A DNA stretch of 64,000 nt from Amborella trichopoda. Lineage: Eukaryota > Streptophyta > Magnoliopsida > Amborellales > Amborellaceae. The position numbers and the translations under genes were made by a program. Under the pieces are notes generated by a model. The model worked only from the letters and a program-made list of their open reading frames with translations, ran no database searches and was not told where the DNA came from. Numbering within the stretch: the first letter of the stretch is position 1; the number at the start of each line of letters is the position of its first letter. The stretch is taken from the NCBI RefSeq assembly GCF_000471905.2, contig NW_006496667.1, positions 1,941,179 to 2,005,178 on the forward strand, written 5' to 3'. Of this stretch, positions 55,609 through 64,000 are shown in pieces.

Positions 55609-56430
55609 TCAAAAGCGGTCAACCGCCTCCTGCATCTTCGCCTTCGGCTCCTGCGCCCTCTCCAGCACAGCCAGCACCTCCTCTTCACTATGAGTGATCT
55701 CCGTGGCGACCGACACAGACGGAACCGTGACCACCAATATGTCTGAACTAACTTCTCCAAGTGGCGGGAGTTTGTAGCCATCACCTCCCGATAGCACTAC
55801 AGTTTGTCCCTCGAGTCAGCCATGCCGGTCAGTAACAGACCGATCTCATCTACAACACTCTGGATATCTTCTTTTATTTTTGCCTCCTCCCTCACAAGAT
55901 AGGCATGACAAGAGGCAATTTTCTCTCTTCTCCTCATGACCTCTCACGAGAGCTTGCTAAGTCACCAACTTTGTCTTCAAGGAGGCCAAACACACTGGGT
56001 AAGACGTTCGTGTGGAAGTCTCCGGTAAGTGAGCCTCAGCTCCTCAACCTACGAGGTTCTGTAGCAGCTCATGTACCTTGTCAAAGGTCTCGGCGTCCAG
56101 GCCCATGGCTTGAAAGCTGGCCACACAGGCCTAGACTTCCTCAAACCCCTCTTGGAGGTCAGGAAGAGAGCATTCCTTGAGCCCCTCAAGGCCCGCCTAA
56201 AGCATACACCTCACAGTCCATGTTCTAAAGCCCACCTCGATGAAGCCAAAGCCGGGGAACGCACTGAAGAAAGTGGGTGCACGTCAAGGACTGGTCCCCC
56301 GACCGTAAGGGCCAAACACTCAGATGGAGCAGTGGGAGATTCCGACGGGGGCCCACCAACCCCCCTCCAACTCTCGGCGCCAAACGCCATGAGAGATGAA
56401 GCTGAGGCCTCATCAGCAACAAACCTCACA
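55609..56430 (-). pseudogene. V antisense gene tail (PMD-gene family)
   Basis: Minus strand segments with a plan like the tails of the X and W antisense genes. A small acidic/Ser-rich part (56430-56220) is followed by an RKALRGLKE-like helix region (about 56170-56090). Then come a Cys-rich helical segment (about 55930-55880), EVMATNSRHLEKLVQTY (about 55790-55740) and a final KMQEAVDRF and stop at 55609. The other copies end INEIINRF and INKINDNF. Stops are frequent. The PMD core itself is not recognisable upstream, so this is either too decayed or lost. Confidence 0.5.
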
Positions 56431-57460
56431 CATTATGCTGTTGTAAAAAAAAAGAGAAGCCAAAGGGTCAGGTCAAAGGAAAGCAGCGCACCAACCACGT
56501 GCTCAGACCCAAGTAAGCAGCATTACCTAGAGGAAGAGGTAGACTGCTACTGGGCATGATCCTTGCTCCTAAGTGCTTCTTTGATAAGAGACGAATGCCG
56601 AAAAGGAGGCCTGAGCAAAAGGCACAAAGGGTGTTTGCTCTTATTAGGAACGTAGACCCTGATCAGAGCGAAAAGAAAACACCCCTCCTTTAATAAAGCC
56701 TGATAGTAGAAGAGCCAATCAACGGGTGACTCGGCCCCTATCTAGAGGAATGTCGGCAGCACGGGAAGCATCAGAAGTGGGACACCGAGACACCATCGGC
56801 GTGCTAATCGAACCATCGCGTGAGCAGGGGCCACGCACCTCGAAGGTACGACTGTACAAATAACATTCGAAGAGACGTGCCACACATGCGAAAGATTACG
56901 CTTAGTCTCAAGAAAGCACTAAGGGCACGTAATCGAACCATCGTACGACAACGACACCGTCTCTCTCGCCCAGCATTAACCGCTTTGCATGCACAATATG
57001 TTCCATCGAAAATGACGTGCTTACCGTTGTGCAAACACCGCTCAAGCATGCAACCAAACCCCACTCGGCCAACGTACAATACGGGCCCACTCAGAGCGTC
57101 GCGCTCGGGGCACCCCCCAGCACCACTCTCCTTCACAGGCAAGCGAACCTCGTTCCTTGTCTCACCCACATATGGGACCCCCTGCGCCCCCCCCTAAAAA
57201 AAATAAAAAAATAAAAAAATATGGGGACTTGCGAAAATCAACAACGACACATTCCCCAAGGTTTGGGATGAAAACCCGCGAAGGCATCCCAACAACCATC
57301 ACGTAGCAAGCAGCAACCTCCCAACAGGCACAACAAGCACTTCATCGGCCATTTATTATCCCCATCATTAGCAGGGATAAGTACTGCACCAGCCCAAAAA
57401 AAACATAAGAGGAGAGCAACACACAGCGGCACAAGGCAAAGAAGGAGACATTAACGCAAA
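56431..57460. other. V: region without a recognisable gene
   Basis: Several short readings on both strands, none resembling a known domain and none conserved in X, W or Y. It has A-rich runs at 57187-57222. It may be the decayed upstream part of V's antisense gene. Confidence 0.35.
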
Positions 57461-58115
57461 TGAGGGCTTTTATTATGTGAACAAAAAGATTACAAAATTG
57501 TGGTTACAACAAGCTGATAACTACAAAGAAGTACATTAGTTCCGAAATAACCCTCTCCCATTCAAGGGTCCACCGCTTTCTCACAGCGGTGGTGACTACC
57601 AAGATGTTGTGTCCATCTCTTCAAGAAAGACTTGAAGATAATGGGGAGCACCTCCTCCTTCAACTCATCCTCTGGTGAGGATGACACGCCCTCAACACCT
57701 TATACACAGCCGCAGGCCTCACACTATGGGTCCCCCACAAATAGAAGAGCTCCAGAGCAATAAGCTCCCCCTCTGTCATGGGTCCATCTTCACCTCCACA
57801 TGGGCGAATACCTTCACAAGGAAGCCCAACGCCCGCGCATGACCCAAAGACCGGTGTCAAGCAATCAGCCCCCATAGCAAGCATCGCTCACCAACCAAGT
57901 TCTCAAAGAAAACGAAGTCTTTGCGTCGCCTCCATACAAAGGGCATCAATAAAAGGAAGTTCATCACAACAAGGGGAAAAAGGTGCCCCCACGCTCTCCT
58001 GCTTAGCCCCTTTTTAAAGGACATATGCTCATCAAAGTTGTTGCATCCCAAGCACCATGCTTCCTGGCTGCTCTCCCATATGTCACCTCGACGGAGCCTC
58101 GTTGATCGCAACATT
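57461..58115 (-). pseudogene. Unidentified minus-strand reading in V
   Basis: Minus-strand segments 58114-57857 (KGLSRRAWGHLFPLVV, FVWRRRKDFVFFENLVGERC) and 57884-57660 (MTEGELIALELFYLWGTHSV) are followed by shorter pieces. An AATAAA on the minus strand near 57470 would suit a 3' end. I do not recognise a family. It could be a different antisense gene of V or the far N-terminal part of the PMD gene, though the PMD motifs are not visible. Confidence 0.35.
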
Positions 58116-58229
58116 TAAACCTTCTCACACCTCACATGTTAGGTGCTGTTCACGAAGCATCACAGTTAAATCTCACACCACCATACGGCCACGGCATCAC
58201 CACCATGTGACACTCTCCATCTGACCTCG

Positions 58230-59080
58230 CCCAAAAATGCACGTGCCTCATCAACCGAGCGCCACCTCTTTAAGCAACCCCCCTCCCCCCCGCGGGTGCC
58301 CTCTTCACACCACCCCCTGTGAGTACCATCTTCATTACACCTCCACGAGAGCACCACTCCATTTCAAACACCCCCCCCCCCGCGAGTGCTGCTCCATTTC
58401 ACCCCCCGTCAGTACCATCTTCATTACACCCCCCGCTGGTGTAGCTCCATTTCAGTCCCCAGCTGGTACCATCTTCATTACATTCCCCTTGGGGGTACCA
58501 TCATCATTACACCCCGTGAGTGCAATCTTCACACCTTCCCCCTGCAGGTGCCATCTTCACACCACCCCCCATAGGTACCATCTTCATTACACCCCTCGCT
58601 GGTGCCGTTCCATTTCTTCCCCTCCCCCCCCCCTGGCAAGTTCCGTCTTCATTACACCCCCCGGGGGTGCCGCTCCATTTCAGCTCCCACGGGTGCCACT
58701 CCATTTCACCTCTCGCGGGTGCCACTCTCCATTACACCACCCGTAGGTGCCATCTTCACACTCATCCCCTGTGGGTGCCATCTTCACACCCCCTCACGGG
58801 TGCCACTTCATTTCACCCCCACGGGTGCAATCTTTGCACCCACCCCCTGCGAATATCACTCCATTTCACCCCTCCGTGGTTGCCACCCCATTACACCCCT
58901 CGTGGGTGCCATCTTCACACCTACCCCCTGTCGGTGCCATCTTCACACCTTCCCCTCCCGAGTGCCGCTCCATTTCACCCCCCGTGAGTACCACTTCATT
59001 CCACCCCCCTCGGGCGCCTCCAGCATGCCACCACCATGGGCACTGTCTAACACCTCTCGCAGGCACCACCATCATTGACC
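58230..59080 (+). repeat. C-rich minisatellite of V
   Basis: About 30 imperfect units of 27-30 bp built from CACCCCCCGCGGGTGCC and ATCTTCATTACA or GCTCCATTTC variants. The CCCGCGGG-like centre is self-complementary. The long open readings in three frames come from the repeat and are not genes. It occupies the place of the GTTTAAGGTCATGC arrays of X, W and Y. Confidence 0.8.
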
Positions 59081-59329
59081 CAACGTGGGCACAAACTGTC
59101 TGGGTTCCAATAAAGCTACTCTTCGGGGAAACACCCCAAAAAATGGGGAAAGTATCCCCCACCTCGGCCACCAGCCACCACATTAGCCCGAGTCAGGGTC
59201 ACACTCTCAAGATTTTCAAGAATCCTCTTTCAAGATTCACTACATTAGTGACCTCCATCCCCCCCAAAAAAAAGAGAGAGGGGGCTATGGGTACAATTGC
59301 CCATCAAAAAAGAAGAAGAAAGGGGCATA

Positions 59330-59580
59330 GTGAAAACTAACAAAGGGCACCATGAGTAAAAAAAAATAGACTGGCATGGCCATGAAGCCATGATGAAAAG
59401 AGTCTTGAGAAAGCAATCGGGCATGGCAAAAACCGACAAAGGGTGCCACGAGTAAAAGCGAAAAGCAACGAGTGGATGTGACCTGAAAGTCATGGGTAAA
59501 AGTGTCCCAACAAAGGATATGGTGAAAATCACTCTGTTGGCACCATACCCACTCGGTTCAAGTGAAAACCTGCAAAGGGT
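59330..59580 (+). repeat. 3' module in V
   Basis: Copies of GGCATGGCCATGAAGCCATG, GGGCATGGCAAAAACC and TCATGGGTAAAAG, homologous to 34720-35010 (W) and 4200-4510 (X, inverted). Confidence 0.65.
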
Positions 59581-59619
59581 GCCTAAACCGAGCCTCCTCC
59601 TTCCAGCCTTTGGTCCGAA

Positions 59620-60085
59620 CCTTATCCTCTGCAGCTCCAGTGCCTTTCCAAAAAATTTAGGCCCCAGAGCCTTTCAAAAAAAAATCTGACCCTCAGCACC
59701 TTTCAAAAAATTTGGGCCTCAATGCCTTAAAATTTGGGCCCCTGTGCCTTCCAAATAATTTGAGCCCCAGTGCCCCCCGAAAAAAATTTGGGCCCTAGTG
59801 CCTTCCAAAAAATTTCAACCCTAGTGCTTAAAAAAAAAAATTCCGGCCCTAGTGCCATCCAAAAAAAATTCTGGCCCCAGTGCCATTAAAAAACAATCTA
59901 GCCCCAGTGCCTTCCAAATACATTTTGGGCCCGAGTGCCTTCAAAAACCATTTGGGCCCCAGTGCATTCCAAAAAATTTCAGCCCAGTACCTTTCAAAAA
60001 ATTTTGGTCCATATTGCCTTCCAAAACATTTGTGCCCCAGTGCCTTCCCAAAAAAACCAAGCCTTAATGCCTTCAAATAATTATC
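59620..60085 (+). repeat. AT/GC-alternating minisatellite of V
   Basis: About 13-14 units of 30-40 bp: GCCCCAGTGCCTTCCAAAAA followed by ATTTGGG. Homopolymer A runs vary in length between units. Confidence 0.8.
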
Positions 60086-60310
60086 TGTCCTTCGGGCCAA
60101 ACGTTTATCCCGGGCCTTTGTGCTGCTTCCTATTTTCAGCACCGGAGCCTTAGCACCATAGTGCCACCCTTTTATCATGGGTCTTTATGCAACTTTCCTA
60201 TTTTCGACGCCGGAGCCTTAGTGCCTCGGCCTTTGTGTTGCCTTCCTATTTTCGGCTCTAGAGCCTTAGTGCTCTGATGCCACCCTTTCATCCCAGGCCT
60301 TAGTGTCGCC
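60085..60310 (+). repeat. Three degenerate copies of a 60-110-bp unit
   Basis: Each contains CCTATTTTC followed within 10 bases by GGAGCCTTAGTGC or GAGCCTTAGTGC, near 60127, 60197 and 60245. Adjacent to the previous array and sharing the GTGCC phrase. Confidence 0.6.
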
Positions 60311-60358
60311 ACGATAAAAAAAAAAAGAAGAAAAATTCTTCTCCTTCTCTGCTCTTCC

Positions 60359-60780
60359 ATCAAACTCTTGCAGCCAGGGTGAAATCTCCTAAAATGGGAC
60401 CGCCTCAGAGACCATCCTCCAATCAAGTCTGGGTAATTTAAGCGATCCCCAATTGGACCAGTAGGACGTATGTTGAAGAGGTACCTTGCCTGTCGTTCTG
60501 CTCATCAAACTCCAGCATCCAAGGTGTAGTACTCAAAAATGGGGCCGCCTCAGTGGCCATCCTCCTATCAAGTCTGGGTAATTTGGGCAATCCCTAACTG
60601 AACTAGTAGGATGTAAGCGGAAGAGGTACCTTGTCTGCCTTTTCTTTCTTCATTAAGTTTCCAGCATCCAGGGTGAAGTCCCCTAAAATGGGACCGCCTC
60701 AAAGGTGATCCTCGTATCAAGTCTGGGTAATTCGGGAGATCCCCAACTGGACCAGTAGGACGTAAGCCAAAAGGTACCTT
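60359..60780 (+). repeat. Three copies of a roughly 147-bp tandem unit
   Basis: Copies start near 60359, 60504 and 60653. Each has CCAGGGTGAA, AAAATGGGACCGCCTCA, TCAAGTCTGGGTAATT, GGACCAGTAGGACGTA and GGTACCTTG. Two shorter repeats with GGGATAAAGCTCAC follow at 60820 and 60869. Confidence 0.8.
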
Positions 60781-61238
60781 GTTTTCTCCTAACGTCGTTG
60801 TTTGGAAAGGGATAAAGCTCACAAGAAGGGCCCCCGCCAACTCGAACGTCAGGACCTCCCCAGCCAGAATGGGATAAAGCTCACTAGAAGGGCCCCCACT
60901 AGCTGGAACATCAGGGGTTCGTGTTTTATGACTCGTCGAAGGCAGACCATCAACTTGACCTCCCAAAAAAAATAAATTTTAGCGAAACCAGGAGAAAGCC
61001 GCACAACAAGGCACCGAACAACAAGGCATCGGACCACTAGAAGCCACTTTGGTCGCCCCGGAGTAAAGGGAAAATCTCAGCAAGGTCTACCCAGTGAGGA
61101 CTGTGTTGTGCCAGTGATCAAGAAAAAAAATATTGATTGAGAGACAATAAACACGTCTTGGCGAGGATTCGTCAGAGGAGCTACGACGTTAAATTTTTCT
61201 GAATGTTGCACTTCACGCTTCTCTCGAAGCACAATATC
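60781..61238 (+). other. V region before the polypurine tract
   Basis: No conserved gene. It ends with CGCTTCTCTCGAAGCACAATATC, which resembles the position before LTR d (CTTCCCTCAACGCACAACATT). Confidence 0.5.
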
Positions 61239-61251
61239 CGGTGGGGCAAGT
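61239..61251 (+). other. Polypurine tract of V
   Basis: CGGTGGGGCAAGT directly before TGTTGCACATC; same core GGTGGGGCA as before LTR d. Confidence 0.65.
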
Positions 61252-62980
61252 TGTTGCACATCATTTTTTACGGATCTCCACAAGCCAGTGCGAATAAGGC
61301 AGAGCCGGTGACAGTTTGGTCTCACAGGTTCACGAAGCACCTATAGACCAAGATAGTGCCGAAAATAAATCCTCCAGCCTAGTACCCTAGGTATGGTGCC
61401 CTCGCACAAAAGAAGGACCCTTCACTGTAGCCCTATGCTAATGGCTGCAGTAGGGCGTAGACCACCGCCATTGCACTCAGGATGTTGAAAATCCCCGAGG
61501 ACCAAATTTGGGCTCAATCAGACCTCCCTAGAGGGGCCCACGCTCATGCGGCCTCGTAACTCATGGGTTTTACCATAGCACGGTGTAGCTTCACTAAACC
61601 AGTCCTGGAAATGGAGACCGCAAAAATCATTTCCAGTAGCAACTTCGCCAACCTATGGCACCTTTCTCTAAAACCAGATGGAGCTCAAACATTGTCATGT
61701 TCTGGAACACGCCAGCCCCGTCATTTTGACATATGGGACACACTATGGTGTGACCGAGAACCCTCATTGCTTTAGAGAGGAAAGTGATAGTAGAAACTAA
61801 GGAAAAAATAGTATTCAACAAACTCTAAATTCGGTGAAGCAGCCTTGAATTAACATGGGGAGGAGTTCAATAGAATCACCTAGCAAAGAGTTATATTCTG
61901 GTACAACTCTTGCATTCAATCCATGGTTCAATGAATGCAAGTTCCTAGGTCGCCAAAGAAGCATATCCAGCCAGTTGCTAGAATCCCTTCTCCGACAACC
62001 ATTCCAATTAGGCAAATGCACAAATCAATGCCAAATCCACCCAAACGTGTTGCAAAATGACTGCAACAGCCTGCTCTCTAACTTGCTAGTAGAGCCAAGA
62101 ACTAAAACGATGCAGGTCGAAGATGTAGTGGCAAACAAAGTTAACAAAATTGACCGGACTTTCCCCCTAGGGGAAAATGCCACCACAGCACAATTAAAGG
62201 GCATCAGAATGCTCACAATTGAGAGAAGAAAGAAGATATGTTGCTGAAATAGCTGAACATTATCCACAAGTTGCAGGACCAGCTTCCAAGTTCTTCTCAT
62301 GGCAGAGCAACTTGCATGCATGGACAGTCTTGTCATTCAGGCAAAAGATCGAAGGGGCATTTTTTTCATTTGCGCCTAATTTTTGGATTTGTTTTTCTTT
62401 TCTTTAATTGTACTTAAGATTGACTTTTGAGCATCCACCCTCTTTTAGTGAATCCTCTATATAAGCAAGCTTAACTCACTTGTAAAACACCCCCTTTTTG
62501 GAAGCTTTAATACCCCTAAAGGATGGGAAGAATCAAGGGTAGATTTTGCATGTTAGCTTGTATTTTCTTTATGAGCCCCTGGTCTCTGAAGGAGAGGAGC
62601 GGGAGAGGGAGAAAAATTTGAGATAAAAGGGATACTCCTGATTGTGCAGTTCCGCAGCACCCCAATCACGCGGGTCACCCCATCTCTCCTAAGTTGAGTT
62701 GTTCCTTCCCTCTCTCTCGTTCTCACGTGGCAGCCGGAGTCCATTCGTAAACCCACGGATGCGAGCAAACCTGCGGGCCTCGTTCCTCAGGTTTATCTAC
62801 ACCTCCCCCCCCTTAATCGGCCAACAGATCCCCTCCGAAAGGGCGACGAAGGAGGAGGAACATTTGGATCCCACCCCAATAGCATAGAGAGAGTAAGAGG
62901 AGAGAGGTTGTGAGCTTGAAGAGGGCTCCCATCCAAACCACACTAACGAACAGCCGAAGGGCTTTGTAACTCCTCTAAGA
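61252..62980 (+). repeat. LTR f (3' LTR of V)
   Basis: Starts TGTTGCACATCATTTTTTAC, similar to TGTTTGAAGACATTTTTTAG of LTR b. U3 contains a phrase GGACCAAATTTGGGCTCAAT. TATATAAG is at 62458-62465 in an AT-rich block. The end is estimated from the point where the inverted LTR g begins. No U5 intron with hairpin repeats is evident. Confidence 0.6.
62458..62465 (+). promoter_or_regulatory. LTR f TATA box
   Basis: TATATAAG followed by CAAGCTTAACTCACTTGTAAA. The same block, inverted, is at 63591-63560 in LTR g (TATATATAAGCAAGCTTAGC). Confidence 0.65.
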
Positions 62981-62999
62981 GGGCCATCCACCCGGGCAT

Positions 63000-64000
63000 G
63001 TCCTCGAACCCCCAAAGTGGCGTAAGAGCGTTCGCGCTCTAGTCACAAAAATCTCTCTCACCGTCGACGGCTTTGTATCCGCTAACAGGAGGGCCCCCGC
63101 ATGCGTAACATGCCAAACCTTCATGGTTGTTGGAGAGAGGGTTTCCATCTCCCCCCCTAGAAGGAAACTAGGACCCCACGACATCACCCGACTATCCCTT
63201 GGGAATACTCTCGTGAGGGGGCTGCCTGGCTGATGGAAGGGTATGGGGGGATCCAATGGGTGGTGCCTGCAGGTTCGCTCGTGACCGTGTGCCTATTGTA
63301 TTTGCGGGTTTCTATGCAAGATAGATGGTGTGTCAAGTAAGGGACAGAGAGAGAGGTTGGGGCGTGCCCCAGTTAAGGAGAGGAGGATGGGTCTGCGCAC
63401 TTGGAGGTGTCTACAGACCCGTGCACTTAGGGGTATTTTCTTGCACTAAAATTTTCTCTTTCTCCTCCGTAGGATTAAGGACCCAGGAGAAAATGACCAG
63501 AGGAACAAGCATAATTCCTCTATTTTATAATGGGCCTTTGGCTCTAAATGTGTGTGGTCATTTACAAGTGAGCTAAGCTTGCTTATATATAGGATTCACA
63601 AAACAGAGGTGAATGCTCAAAAATTAAACTTAATTACAATTTAAGAAATGAAAACTAAATTCCAAAATTAGGTGCAATGACCAAACTATCCCTGATATCT
63701 TTTCCATTAATGACGAAGCCATCCCTGCATGTAGGTTGTTCCACCATGGCCAGGCCTTGGAAGCATTTTTTGAAACTTGCGGCTATGGTTTAGATGATTT
63801 GTCAGCAAATTTTCATTGTCCTCATGATTCTGACCATTTTGATGCCATTTAATCATGCCGGGGTGGCCTTTTTCCCACGGGTGGATGTCCAACAAGATTT
63901 GTGAACTTTGTTCACCATTGTGATTCGACTCGCAATATTCAAGCTCTTGGCTCTGCTTGCAAACAAGAGAGGAGATAGTCGCAATCATTTTACACCAAGA
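63000..64000 (-). repeat. LTR g, inverted partner of LTR f, cut by the window end
   Basis: Minus-strand sequence homologous to LTR f from the AT-rich U3 block (63700) through the TATA box (63591-63584) into U5 (about 63290: GAGCGAACCTGCAGGC against GAGCAAACCTGCGGGC in f). The exact left end is uncertain. The opposite orientation means f and g are not a normal LTR pair. Confidence 0.55.
63584..63591 (-). promoter_or_regulatory. LTR g TATA box
   Basis: Minus strand TATATATA followed by AGCAAGCTTAGCTCACTTG, matching LTR f. Confidence 0.6.

Larger units (their letters stand above)
52080..62980 (+). mobile_element. Element V: third pol-less element of the lineage, 5' LTR missing
   Basis: Plus-strand remnant with a leader reading, gag (to about 54600), an antisense coiled-coil gene (56430-55609), minisatellites, the 3' module, a polypurine tract and LTR f. 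Protease and pol motifs are not found. The left edge is uncertain because 51800-52440 could belong to another element. Higher GC and richer C content than X, W or Y suggest a different subfamily. Confidence 0.6.

Noticed and set aside
58237..59340. Histidine/proline-rich proteins of 150-200 residues
   Set aside because: Produced by the C-rich minisatellite in every frame; no start context, no domain, no conservation.
60359..60780. Centromeric satellite because of the ~147-bp period
   Set aside because: Only three copies, and they lie in the 3' part of element V.
62025..62336. Overlapping readings on both strands in LTR f (61855-62247 plus, 62336-62025 minus)
   Set aside because: They lie in U3 of an LTR with no recognisable domain and no support from LTR g.

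Overview
This window looks like heterochromatic, repeat-filled DNA of a seed plant, probably an angiosperm. No host gene, tRNA, rRNA, CRISPR array or bacterial-type gene is visible. Almost everything can be assigned to one lineage of very large Ty3/gypsy LTR retrotransposons. The Tat/Ogre branch is indicated by LTRs of 2.7-3.8 kb, a primer-binding site for tRNA-Arg, a leader ORF before gag, a second archaeal-type RNase H in pol, and an antisense gene of the plant mobile domain (PMD) family. All copies are decayed, with stops, frameshifts and CpG-to-TpG changes. The species cannot be named from this.

Layout: three elements sit inside one another. The outermost, X (minus strand, 914-51794), has 5' LTR e (48140-51794), ORF1, gag and protease (about 47.9-42.0 kb), and 3' LTR a (914-3606). 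On the opposite strand it carries a PMD gene (plus strand) with its own promoter near 7.2 kb. That PMD gene is cut in two, at 9668 and 39352, by element W (plus strand, 9669-39351). W is bounded by LTRs b (9669-13439) and d (35894-39351) and flanked by the 5-bp target duplication AGCAT. W holds ORF1, a shortened gag, protease and its own antisense PMD gene (20.6-17.2 kb). W is in turn interrupted by element Y (minus strand, 34136-20640), the only one with reverse transcriptase, both RNase H domains and integrase. Y's 3' LTR is lost. To the right of X lies V (plus strand, about 52.1-63.0 kb) with a gag, an antisense gene of the same kind, long GC-rich and AT-rich minisatellites, a polypurine tract and LTR f. 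A second LTR (g), inverted with respect to f, runs off the end. Bases 1-913 are unassigned repetitive sequence.

How the parts fit: X, W and V lack pol but carry a PMD gene convergent with gag or gag-protease. Y carries pol but no protease and no PMD gene, only the promoter and leader that precede the PMD gene in X. This suggests a two-part family: non-autonomous gag/protease + PMD elements and a pol-bearing helper. The five complete large LTRs each contain a TATA box and then, in U5, a GT-AG intron filled with hairpin-forming minisatellites and pyrimidine-rich DNA. All but LTR e also show AATAAA between the TATA box and the donor. The exon after this intron is about 100 nt long and in most copies ends at a second donor (GTAAGT or GTGAGT). 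A 38-N gap at 42831-42868 is flanked by identical 214-bp copies and is best read as unmerged contig ends.
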